The position numbers and the translations under genes were made by a program. The notes beneath the pieces are model-generated. The model saw only the letters and a list, made by a program, of their open reading frames with translations. It was not told where the DNA came from and ran no database searches. DNA of 60,616 bases from Rhodobacteraceae bacterium bin131 (lineage in GTDB: Bacteria; Pseudomonadota; Alphaproteobacteria; Rhodobacterales; Rhodobacteraceae), in contig MPNP01000010.1 in assembly GCA_002239085.1 (NCBI GenBank), positions 1 to 60,616 on the forward strand. Direction: 5' to 3'. Each line of letters opens with the position of its first letter. Position 1 is the stretch's first letter. Shown piece after piece: positions 47,199 through 56,488 of the stretch.

Positions 47199-50135
47199 CT
47201 AGGCAAGAACTTGCATGCCTTTTAAAACTTGATCACATCGTTGGCAGACACTTGGATTGTGATAAGTCCCAACATCAGGCAGTATCTTCCAACACCGTTT
47301 ACATTTTTCTCCTTCAGCTTTGGAGAATTCCACATGAATGGAACTGTCATCTTCCTTGTCAGTTGTAGAATTATTGAGCCTGATTTCTACCTGTGAAGTG
47401 ATGCATACATCACTAAAATTAACGGATTTAAGAAGTTCTATATCCTTTGTTTGAGATAAATAAACGATAGGGGCTGCCTCTAAACTTGAGCCGATTATTT
47501 TATCAAACCTTTGTTTCTCAATCTCGGCATTAACCAACTTTCTGATTTCCCGAATCCTTTCCCACTTTACCGCAATATCAGGATTGTTCCACTCTTCGGG
47601 AGCAACTGGAAAATCATGCAAATGAACCGATTCATCTGGGTTTGGATAGCGAATTTGCCAAACCTCTTCCATGGTGAAGGGTAGAATCGGAGCGAGCCAT
47701 GATGCCGTAAAGTCAAACAAGATCGATAATGTTTTAAGAGTTGCTTTATGCTCAGAACTATCGGGGTCGTCACAATACAGCGAATCTTTGCGGATATCAA
47801 AGTAAAACCGCGATAGATCAAGATTAAGAAAGTTTGCGATTTGGACGAAAGTTCCTCTAAAATCATAGCTTTCGTAACCTTGGTGAACAACTTTGTCCAA
47901 TTCGGCAACCTGATGAAGCACCCATTTTTCAAGTTCAGGCATTTGCTCATAAGTGACGTCTTCCACTTCAATCGAGTCGTACAAGCTTCCGAGCATAAAT
48001 CGAAATGAGTTTCTCACCCGGCGGTAAGTCTCTGCAGTTTGCTCTAGTATCTTTGGTCCAATTCTAAGGTCAGTTGTATAATCTGATTGTGCAACCCAAA
48101 GTCTGAGGATATCTGCTCCGTGGGAATTAATTATTTTTTCAGGAGCCATAGCATTACCATCAGACTTGGACATTTTCTTGCCATCTTGATCTAATGTAAA
48201 CCCATGGGTCAACACTCTCTTATAGGGTGCTCGCCCTTTGGTTCCACACGCCTGAAGTAATGATGATTGAAACCACCCTCGATGCTGGTCAGTTCCCTCT
48301 AAATACAAATCAGCAATCCCAGTTGAAGTTCCATCGGAGCGGTCTCTAAGAACAAAAGAGTGGGTGGAACCAGAATCAAACCATACGTCTAAGATGTCTT
48401 CAACTTTTTCATACATATTGGGGTCATATAATCCCCTTAGAAATCTATCTTTAGCTCCAGGCTTATACCACGCATCGGCACCTTCTTTTCTAAGCGCTTC
48501 AATTATCCGCTCATTAACCCTTTCATCCTTAAGCAGGAAGTCATCGGCGTCAACCGATGCCCTTTTTTTGACAAAGCAAGTGAGGGGCACGCCCCATACT
48601 CTTTGTCGGGATAAAACCCAATCTGGACGGACATCAACCATGGCGGCAATTCGGCTCTGACCTGTTGCCGGTGTCCATTTCACCAATTTGCTAATTGAAT
48701 TTTGCGCCCGTTCGCGGATGGTTTTTCCATGTTCATCCATCCCATCATTGATCTCCATATCAATGGCAACAAACCACTGCGGTGTGTTACGAAAAATTAA
48801 GGGAGCTTTTGACCGCCAGCTATGTGGATAGGTATGATTATATCTCTTCTGAGCAGCTAATTTGTTCAATGAAATCAGATTCTCAATGACAACCTTATTG
48901 GCTGCTCCCTCTTTGCCCGTAGAAGTGAAGATCTCAAAGCCACCAAAAATCGGCAATGTTGAGCGGAACTTCCCATCCTCATTGACATTGTAAGTCATGG
49001 AAAGATTGTGCTTCTGGCTGATTTGATAATCATCTTCACCATGGGAGGGGGCAGTATGTACAAACCCTGTTCCAGTCTCATCGAGGACATGTTCACCAGG
49101 TATCATTGGAACTTGGAAATCCCATCGATTGATATCTGGTTCATCCGTTGAAATTATTCCATGAAACGGATGCTTGCAAACCAGTGATAAAAGTTCATTG
49201 GACGCGACAGGTCGAATTTGCTTTAATTCTTCAATCCGAGCAACTTTTTGAAAATCATCAATAAGTTTATCTGCATAAAGGAAATGTTCGTTTACCTTGA
49301 TCCAATTATCAGGCGGAGCTTTTAACACCTTGAAGAGTGAATAGTTTATTTCTGGGTTAAAGCAAATCGCTCGATTTGATGGTATGGTCCAAGGCGTGGT
49401 GGTCCAGATAATAATTTGGGTGTCATTTGGTAGTTCTAATGTGCCCTTTTCCTTAACCTCATCCTCATTAATTGGAAACTTGACCCAAATCGAAGGACTC
49501 GTAAAGTCTTTATACTCCACCTCTGCTTCAGCGAGGGCTGTTTTTTCAACCGTCGACCACATAACCGGTTTTGAGCCTTGATAAAGTGTACCATTCATAA
49601 GGAACTTCATAAACTCTTCAGCTATGACGGTCTCGGCATGATAATCCATGGTCAAATAGGGGTTATCCCAATCACCAATCACACCCATTCTTCTGAACTC
49701 TTCTCGTTGAATATTAAACCAGTGGTTTGCAAACTCTCGGCATTCTTTTCTGAGTTCAATGATATTGACTTTGTCTTTTTCTAATCCTCGTTCTCGATAT
49801 CGTTCCTCAATCTTCCATTCAATGGGTAAGCCATGACAATCCCAACCCGGTACATATCGGGAATCTTTACCCATCTGCTGCTGGGAACGTACCACAATAT
49901 CTTTAAGTATCTTGTTGAGGGCATGACCAATGTGGAGATTTCCGTTCGCATAAGGCGGACCATCATGAAGGACATAAGAAGGTCTATCTTGCTTTAACCT
50001 TAGCTGTTCATACACTTTGATTTTTTCCCAACGTTGCAAGATTTCGGGTTCTTTTTTGGCAAGGCCTGCGCGCATAGGGAATGCGGTTTTTGGCAACCGA
50101 AGGGTATGTTTATAATTTTCGTCTTCACGACTCAT
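47199..50135 (-). CDS. ileS: Isoleucyl-tRNA synthetase
   Basis: A 978-residue class I synthetase. The HIGH motif lies in PPYANGNLHIGHALNK, the editing domain includes GTGFVHTAPSHGEDDYQ, and KMSKS lies in DQDGKKMSKSDGNAMAPEK. The C-terminal zinc finger is CKRCWKILPDV...CQRC. It charges tRNA-Ile and edits valine. ATG 50135 is preceded by over 700 non-coding bases in its upstream direction; no T-box-like leader was seen. Confidence 0.96.
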   Translation of the reverse strand: MSREDENYKHTLRLPKTAFPMRAGLAKKEPEILQRWEKIKVYEQLRLKQDRPSYVLHDGPPYANGNLHIGHALNKILKDIVVRSQQQMGKDSRYVPGWDCHGLPIEWKIEERYRERGLEKDKVNIIELRKECREFANHWFNIQREEFRRMGVIGDWDNPYLTMDYHAETVIAEEFMKFLMNGTLYQGSKPVMWSTVEKTALAEAEVEYKDFTSPSIWVKFPINEDEVKEKGTLELPNDTQIIIWTTTPWTIPSNRAICFNPEINYSLFKVLKAPPDNWIKVNEHFLYADKLIDDFQKVARIEELKQIRPVASNELLSLVCKHPFHGIISTDEPDINRWDFQVPMIPGEHVLDETGTGFVHTAPSHGEDDYQISQKHNLSMTYNVNEDGKFRSTLPIFGGFEIFTSTGKEGAANKVVIENLISLNKLAAQKRYNHTYPHSWRSKAPLIFRNTPQWFVAIDMEINDGMDEHGKTIRERAQNSISKLVKWTPATGQSRIAAMVDVRPDWVLSRQRVWGVPLTCFVKKRASVDADDFLLKDERVNERIIEALRKEGADAWYKPGAKDRFLRGLYDPNMYEKVEDILDVWFDSGSTHSFVLRDRSDGTSTGIADLYLEGTDQHRGWFQSSLLQACGTKGRAPYKRVLTHGFTLDQDGKKMSKSDGNAMAPEKIINSHGADILRLWVAQSDYTTDLRIGPKILEQTAETYRRVRNSFRFMLGSLYDSIEVEDVTYEQMPELEKWVLHQVAELDKVVHQGYESYDFRGTFVQIANFLNLDLSRFYFDIRKDSLYCDDPDSSEHKATLKTLSILFDFTASWLAPILPFTMEEVWQIRYPNPDESVHLHDFPVAPEEWNNPDIAVKWERIREIRKLVNAEIEKQRFDKIIGSSLEAAPIVYLSQTKDIELLKSVNFSDVCITSQVEIRLNNSTTDKEDDSSIHVEFSKAEGEKCKRCWKILPDVGTYHNPSVCQRCDQVLKGMQVLA

Positions 50136-50926
50136 TGGGCAATCCAGTCATTTATTTTGAGTTCAGGAGTATACATAGGTTTTATTTAGGTGACTTCACT
50201 TAAATTCATATCCAAATAATTGTTATTGGGTTGCATTTTGATCCATCCAGGTTCTAGGCTTGCTCTCAGAATATTATTTCTTCGCCTTTATAATCATTGT
50301 GTCTTTATTTCTTTTAAAAGCCTCTAGATGTTCTTCACTAGTTCGTCAGTCCAATTTGGTTTAAACCGCTAAAATACGCATGCGTTCAACAATCTCAAAC
50401 CGACTTAGCCAATTTTTTTCAATTTAAATTATAAATTCCTGAACCTCTTCACTCATTTGATTAAAAGTATCAAGCACCTCATCAATCTTTAGATGATTGA
50501 GTAATGATGAAACCATACGTAAGCCATATTTTGATTATTCTATAGTCAGTAATGAGAACACGATAATAATTGAAATATATATTCAGTCGTCTCATCTTTG
50601 CCCGAAGCAGGTATCATCATGACTGCTTATTCTTTCGTAAAGTGGTTTGAATAAAGAGTGCTCCATAACATCCCACTACCTTGTTCAGGCTGTACTTCCA
50701 CAAATCCAAATAGCGTCATTTTCTTGCTCCAGATCATTCTATATGTTAAATGAGTATAGTTCTCTATCAAATAGTTTCACAGTTCATAAAAGTGGCTTGA
50801 ATGAGTTTGAATGATAATTCTTTTCTTGTATTATTGAACAAAATAACGAGAATAAAATTTTAGGGCTTTACAAGCGATTGATTTGTAATCAAATTTGTTT
50901 AAGGGTAGACATACAAATAAATCAAA
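50136..50926. other. 790-bp intergenic region, nothing recognised
   Basis: AT-rich spacer between the divergent ileS and HNH nuclease genes. Only short, unconvincing frames. It must contain both promoters. Confidence 0.5.
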
Positions 50927-51838
50927 ATGGTTAACCAAAAAGAACTTTGCAATCGATTTGAGTGCATTCGTACTCACAGTCAAAATAATGAACGTGCTCC
51001 TCACAAACCGCTTTTGATATTGTGTGCAATTGCCCGCTGTTTGAATGGAAAGGAACGGTTGGTAACATTTGACCAAGCCAAAGAACAATTCCAGCCAATA
51101 TTAAAAAAACCATACGGACGAAAGGGTTCCCAAGTCCTCCACCCTTTTTGGCGTTTAAAACATGATAATCAGATTTGGGAAGTAACAAATGATCAAATGG
51201 TCATTTTAACTTCCAGTGGTGACCCGCGTATTGAGTCATTAAGAAAAAATAATTGCCAAGGTGGTTTTACCTACGAGGTTTACCACACGCTAAGAAATAA
51301 TCCCAATCTCGCCACAGAAATTGTCCATTTTTTACTTTTGGAACATTTTCCTGAAACTCTCCACTACGATATCTTGGTTGATACAGGATTAACCGAAACT
51401 ATTCAACACCATGAATTCTCTTACTCATTTGACAAATACGGCCTTTCCAGAAGACGAAACAGAGATCCATTATTTGCAAAACAAGTCACAAGAGCTTATG
51501 GAAACCAGTGTGCCGTATGTAACTTTGCGGTTAGTTTAGACGGCAATAATATCATCGGTCTTGAAGCCGCGCATATTAAGTGGCATAGCCATAAAGGACC
51601 AGACGAAATTAATAATGGCTTATCTTTATGTTCTCTTCATCACAAACTGTTTGACCTCGGAGCGTTTACTCTAAGCAAGGATGATTACTCGGTTCAAGTT
51701 TCAGATTGTGCTATCGTTAATGGGAGTTTTGACCCACTGTATCCGTTTGACTCAAAAGTTATTAATTTACCCTTTGATGAAATCCACTATCCGAATAAAT
51801 CCTTTCTAGATTGGCATCAACAGGAAGTCTTTAAGTAA
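50927..51838 (+). CDS. HNH endonuclease with probable sulfur-binding domain
   Basis: A 303-residue protein. The N-terminal part, NNERAPHKPLLILCAIARC then PILKKPYGRKGSQVLHPFWRLKHDNQIWEV, resembles the sulfur-binding domain of ScoMcrA-like enzymes that recognise phosphorothioate DNA. The C-terminal HNH reads CAVCNF...GLEAAHIKWHSHKGPDEINNGLSLCSLHHKLFD, with AAHI, N and H-H in place. Such type IV enzymes cut incoming sulfur-modified DNA. It is not in an operon with dnd genes. Family match is good; specificity is inferred. Confidence 0.8.
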   Translation: MVNQKELCNRFECIRTHSQNNERAPHKPLLILCAIARCLNGKERLVTFDQAKEQFQPILKKPYGRKGSQVLHPFWRLKHDNQIWEVTNDQMVILTSSGDPRIESLRKNNCQGGFTYEVYHTLRNNPNLATEIVHFLLLEHFPETLHYDILVDTGLTETIQHHEFSYSFDKYGLSRRRNRDPLFAKQVTRAYGNQCAVCNFAVSLDGNNIIGLEAAHIKWHSHKGPDEINNGLSLCSLHHKLFDLGAFTLSKDDYSVQVSDCAIVNGSFDPLYPFDSKVINLPFDEIHYPNKSFLDWHQQEVFK

Positions 51839-51921
51839 TAACGCTTGGGAAATTTTGATAACGCATTAGCTTAATTTTTGAGCCCTTTGCACCAATTCCA
51901 TATATCAAATAGGGATAGCCG

Positions 51922-52698
51922 ATGCCCCGCTACGCAGCAATTATTGAATATGATGGAACATCTTTTGCCGGTTTTCAGAGGCAACAAAACCAACTCACTG
52001 TACAAGGTGCTATTGAAGTTGTACTCAAAATCTTAGAGCCTGACTTTACATCCCTATCTGGAGCAGGACGAACCGATAGTGGAGTTCATGCAGCTGGGCA
52101 GGTCATTCATTTTGACTTACACAAATCATGGAATACATTCACATTGACCAAGGCATTAAATGGAAACCTTACAGGTCATCCCATTGCCTTCGTGAAAGTT
52201 GTGCAAGTTGATGAAGCGTTTCATGCTCGATTTTCAGCTATAAAGCGTACATATCTATACCGATTGGTCAGTCGACCAGAGCCCTTGGTTTTTGAACGAT
52301 CACATGCTTGGCATGTCAGTTTTAAACTTGATTTGGAAGCTATGCAGGCCGGGGCAACGTATCTCTTGGGCCAACATGATTTTACCACCTTCCGGTCAAC
52401 ACATTGTCAAGCCGTTTCACCCATAAAGACTTTGGATGCGATCAACATACAAAAAAGACCCTATCCACATGGTTATGAATTTAGATTCACCATTGAGGCA
52501 AAGAGTTTTTTACATAAGCAAATACGAAGTATTGTAGGAACTTTGGTGCGTGTCGGTGTAGGCAAATGGGCACCAGAAGATGTCAAAACGGCCTTGATGA
52601 AACGTACTAGAGAAGCCTGCGGACCACTTGCTAAACCTCATGGGTTATATTTGCAAAGAGTAGACTACAACCCAGATCCATTTTCAGGTTCCAGCTAA
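51922..52698 (+). CDS. truA: tRNA pseudouridine(38-40) synthase
   Basis: A 258-residue enzyme. IEYDGTSFAGFQRQ starts the fold, SGAGRTDSGVHAAGQVIHFD has the catalytic Asp, and KSFLHKQIRSIVGTLVRVG and PHGLYLQRVDY close it. TruA modifies positions 38-40 of the tRNA anticodon arm. Its ATG at 51922 lies about 80 bases after the HNH gene. Confidence 0.95.
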   Translation: MPRYAAIIEYDGTSFAGFQRQQNQLTVQGAIEVVLKILEPDFTSLSGAGRTDSGVHAAGQVIHFDLHKSWNTFTLTKALNGNLTGHPIAFVKVVQVDEAFHARFSAIKRTYLYRLVSRPEPLVFERSHAWHVSFKLDLEAMQAGATYLLGQHDFTTFRSTHCQAVSPIKTLDAINIQKRPYPHGYEFRFTIEAKSFLHKQIRSIVGTLVRVGVGKWAPEDVKTALMKRTREACGPLAKPHGLYLQRVDYNPDPFSGSS

Positions 52699-52870
52699 AG
52701 TCTGACAGCGTGTATGATTGGAGTTCAATTATTCCTTCAGTTGAAGATAATGTGGTTGAGAATAATTCAGCCCGTCCGACTATTCAGATTATACCAATTA
52801 TAACTATGTATATGGGGCACGCAATAAACTCTTAAGTACTCGTTAAAAGCTCAAATAAAGAGAATATTAT

Positions 52871-53368
52871 ATGGATACAGATATACTTTACCATCCAAGT
52901 GGATTCAAATATTCAACTATTGTCCAGCCGGAATGGATTGACTACAATCAGCATATGAGAGATGCTTTCTACAGCCTCGTTTTTAGCTTTGCGGTTGACC
53001 AGTTCCAAGAAGAAATTGGCCTCAGCGCGGCCTACCGTAAGCTCACTCAAAATACCCTCTATGCACTTGAATTTCACAACTACTTCATCCGTGAAGTAAA
53101 AAGAGGTGATGCACTGAATATAGCGACAATAATTCTTGCAAATGATTACAAACGGATTCACCTCTATCAGATGATGTTTTCAGAAAAAAATCTCGTTGCG
53201 ACCTGTGAAAGCATGCAACTTCATGTTTCCCAAATTGGTACTCCAGCCGCAAAGGAGTTGCCTGAGTATCTTTATCAGGAACTTATGGGAAGGAATATTG
53301 AACCCGAGCTTCAAACTCAACTAAAACATCGTTCAAGGCCAATGGGCTTCAACAATAAGAATGCTTAA
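52871..53368 (+). CDS. Hotdog-fold acyl-CoA thioesterase
   Basis: A 165-residue hotdog protein. TIVQPEWIDYNQHMRDAFYSLVFSFAVDQF carries the D-x-N-x-H-M active-site pattern of 4HBT thioesterases. The -P-E-W-(I/V)-D-Y-N-x-H-M-x-D-A-F-Y form resembles betainyl-CoA thioesterases found with carnitine genes. YALEFHNYFIREVKRGDAL is the long strand-helix that follows. No carnitine gene is beside it, so the substrate is open. It stands alone after truA. Confidence 0.78.
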   Translation: MDTDILYHPSGFKYSTIVQPEWIDYNQHMRDAFYSLVFSFAVDQFQEEIGLSAAYRKLTQNTLYALEFHNYFIREVKRGDALNIATIILANDYKRIHLYQMMFSEKNLVATCESMQLHVSQIGTPAAKELPEYLYQELMGRNIEPELQTQLKHRSRPMGFNNKNA

Positions 53369-53476
53369 GAATTTCTTACACCGAGAACATTGGATTGGGT
53401 GGAATTGGTACTGAAATCTATCACTATGCTGCCACTGGTCCGACAATAATGATTAAGCATTACCAAGCAGTCGGGG

Positions 53477-56287
53477 TTATGTCGCGCCATTTGATTGCGA
53501 GTGCTTCTTGAGGATGTCTTTAATTTCACCAGGTTGTTTTGAAACGGCCCAATCCCATTGACCAAAACCGCCATGGGCATTGACAGCTCGCACCCATTCA
53601 TCAAGAAACTTCCACTTGACTCTATCCTGTTCTCGTTCGAGCCCCTTTGTTTCCAATATCAGCATTTTGTCAGATTTTAGCCTTATCAGGAAATCTGGTC
53701 TATATTTTCGAAACGCGTAATTGTGGATGTAGATTATCTCAAAACCTAGATGATCGTTCTTTACCCAAGCAGTAACTTCTGGAGCATGGTCCAGTACAAA
53801 TGCGTCTGATGCTTCCCACTTGCTATCGCATACACAGTAATTTATGTGACTGCGAGTGGCAGTAGCGATTGGTTTTCCCGTGTACCAAGTATGCATGTCA
53901 CCGGTAGTAACGATCGGACGGTCTTGGTCAAACACCGGCTCAAGAGTTTCACTATTTTGAAATCGGATAGACAGAAAAATGTGCTGAACCAGTTTTTGCA
54001 TATTGAGAGTCAAAATAAGGCGACGTTTGAGCCTATCTTGGTTAAATAACGGTGGGTTAATTTTAATATGATCCGAACGGACGACTTGTTCTATCAGGCG
54101 CACAAGTTGAGCTAGCAGAAACAGCTTCTGCCCCTTCCAGTCAGGTTGCATTTGATCATAAACATCTCGTGCAGTTTCAAAGATTATTTGCTGAGTTCTG
54201 AACTTTCTTGCGAGTTTTTCTAAGCCAATTTCTTCTATCTTAGTTAGATCTGGTTTACTATCGATTATCGGGGCAAGTTCTGCCATCTCTGCTGTTTGGC
54301 TAGCGTCGAGTTCTAGAGGTTCCAATTTCTCCCAGTCCAGTATCAGGCGCGGAGTATAACCGTGGTTGATACGGACCACGTTAGGCCATGAAATAGCAAA
54401 TTCTTTCTTATCTGCAATCGGATTGATCGCTTGTTTTGGCAGGGGCGGGGTTGGGCCGTTTTGCGCCGTCTCATGGGGAAGAAACGTGAATGGAATTCCA
54501 AAGATATTGACATACTCTGGATCAAACATCCCATTCTGTCTCACTTCGTAGGATGTGCGGCGAAGGCCTCGCCCAACCACTTGCTCGCAGAGAAGCTGGC
54601 TGGAAAAGGCCCGTAGACCCATGATGTGAGTAACTGTCTGTGCATCCCATCCTTCCGAAAGCATTCCGACGGAGATCACGTTTTGAATCTTCTCACCAGC
54701 ACATCCCTTTCGACCTACTGTATCCACTTGTTGGCGTAACCATTCTGATTGCTGTTTCTTTGTACTTTTGTGCTCTGGATTTATCTTACTATCACCGTCA
54801 ACTTCAGCGATAGGTTCCTCTGCTTCTTCCGCTTGCTTGAGTACTTTTGAATCGATGTGAAGCGTTCGAGAAGGATCACAGAGTTCATCAATTTTGATTC
54901 TGCCGTGATCAAACGAATATTTCACCCGTGCTGCAGTCTCAGTGCGGTTTGCAACGGTAATCATTACCGGCCGAGGCGAAAAATCCTGGCCCTTAGATAA
55001 ATTCCGGTTCTCCCACTCCTTCATAGTTTCTCGCCAATCATATCCTAGAAAGTAATACCCTTTGACTACTAGATCAGGTAGTGGCTCTTCCGGTTTTGCT
55101 CGGCGATTGAGATCTGCTTTGACTTCGGGATCGTTATAGATTTGGGAAAAACGCGACTCGTTGGTCTTGGGGTTTGGAGTCATATTGTCACGAACGACAA
55201 CACGCGGAGTTTTAACCAAGCCGGATTCAATAGCATCATTCAACCCAAAATCGCTTACAATCCAATCAAACAGCGCCTCACCCGAACTCTGCTTTCCCGA
55301 TGGCGCAAACGGTGTCGCCGAGAAGTCATAGCAAGACAAAATACCGCGAGATCTTTGGATGCGATCCAAACCTCCAACCCATTTGGTTGCAGTCTCAATT
55401 TCGTTCCTAGTTATTCCTTTAACCTTAGATTCTGCAGGAACCCGCCAAGCATGGTGCGCTTCATCATTGATTACAAGGATATTTCGTGCCTGAGCCATGT
55501 CTCCAAGCACTTCACGTACATAGGCTTCATCACTCTTAGGACCGCGTTTGTCTACACTTCGCTTCTTGGCGATTTTTTCTTTACTTTCCCAATTTAGTGC
55601 GTGCCAGTTTTTTACCTCCACTTTGCCTTGTCGTAGTTTATCAAACTGAGCTGGTGGAACGATAAAAAACTTCTTGTAGTAGTTTTCAGGACCGGATGGT
55701 TTGAGGACGCTCAAACGGTTCTTGACCGTGAGTCCAGGTGCCACGACAAGAATATTCTTTGAAAAACGAGTGTCCTTCGGATAGGTGACCTTGTTCAAGA
55801 TTTGCCATGCTGCGACCATAGCCATGACAATAGTCTTCCCAGTTCCAGTAGCCATTTTGGAACACAAACGTCTGAATGGCCCACCATCAGGTGGAATCGT
55901 GACTCCGACCCTACTGTTTTCTGGCCCTTCGACAAGCCATATGAGCGTTTGAATCGCTTCAATTTGGCAAAAGAAGAACCGCGTGGACTCATTTTCTTCC
56001 CGGTCGGTCCAGTGATCTAAGAGGCGGCGAGTTACGCCAGTCACTCCCGGATATTCTTCGTTGCGCCAAGCGTTTACGCGCGAACGAATCTGGTTGACAA
56101 GTGGAATTTCGACAAATATTCCAGGATCGTGAGTAATTTGGGAGTTTGGTGTGGCGACGACATATCCGGCTGATCTACGTCCATCTTTAAGAATGAACTT
56201 GTTATTTTCTTTGTCATACTTCCAATGTTTCTTTGGTTCTTCATACGGGGAATTGATGATTAATTGATCAATTGTGGCACGGGTCAA
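53477..56287 (-). CDS. Type III-like restriction endonuclease subunit
   Basis: A 936-residue helicase-nuclease. Motif I is SKMATGTGKTIVMAMVAAW, the DEAH-like motif II is LVINDEAHHAWR, and LSEGWDAQTVTHIMGLRAFSSQLLCEQVVGRGLRR holds motifs V-VI. YRPDFLIRLKSDKMLILETKG is a C-terminal PD-(D/E)xK nuclease. The start chosen is TTG 56287, preceded by AGGAGA, since the family begins near INSPYEEPKKHW; a frame to 56362 is possible. It lies about 200 bases after the methyltransferase and should need its target recognition to cut. Confidence 0.88.
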   Translation of the reverse strand: MTRATIDQLIINSPYEEPKKHWKYDKENNKFILKDGRRSAGYVVATPNSQITHDPGIFVEIPLVNQIRSRVNAWRNEEYPGVTGVTRRLLDHWTDREENESTRFFFCQIEAIQTLIWLVEGPENSRVGVTIPPDGGPFRRLCSKMATGTGKTIVMAMVAAWQILNKVTYPKDTRFSKNILVVAPGLTVKNRLSVLKPSGPENYYKKFFIVPPAQFDKLRQGKVEVKNWHALNWESKEKIAKKRSVDKRGPKSDEAYVREVLGDMAQARNILVINDEAHHAWRVPAESKVKGITRNEIETATKWVGGLDRIQRSRGILSCYDFSATPFAPSGKQSSGEALFDWIVSDFGLNDAIESGLVKTPRVVVRDNMTPNPKTNESRFSQIYNDPEVKADLNRRAKPEEPLPDLVVKGYYFLGYDWRETMKEWENRNLSKGQDFSPRPVMITVANRTETAARVKYSFDHGRIKIDELCDPSRTLHIDSKVLKQAEEAEEPIAEVDGDSKINPEHKSTKKQQSEWLRQQVDTVGRKGCAGEKIQNVISVGMLSEGWDAQTVTHIMGLRAFSSQLLCEQVVGRGLRRTSYEVRQNGMFDPEYVNIFGIPFTFLPHETAQNGPTPPLPKQAINPIADKKEFAISWPNVVRINHGYTPRLILDWEKLEPLELDASQTAEMAELAPIIDSKPDLTKIEEIGLEKLARKFRTQQIIFETARDVYDQMQPDWKGQKLFLLAQLVRLIEQVVRSDHIKINPPLFNQDRLKRRLILTLNMQKLVQHIFLSIRFQNSETLEPVFDQDRPIVTTGDMHTWYTGKPIATATRSHINYCVCDSKWEASDAFVLDHAPEVTAWVKNDHLGFEIIYIHNYAFRKYRPDFLIRLKSDKMLILETKGLEREQDRVKWKFLDEWVRAVNAHGGFGQWDWAVSKQPGEIKDILKKHSQSNGAT

Positions 56288-56488
56288 GACTTTGTCTCCT
56301 GCAAAGGATTTCTGAGTGATACTCTTGCATTTTTGTACTGACCTTAAAGTGAATAGCGACATCCAAGATGATTATTTGGCTTTTGTAACCGGATTTAACT
56401 CTTTTCATGGATCGCATAAACTTTTAAGCGGGATTGTCCACAAATTTTCAAACTCATTCAACATCTATTGCCTTTCTCAAATTCATCA

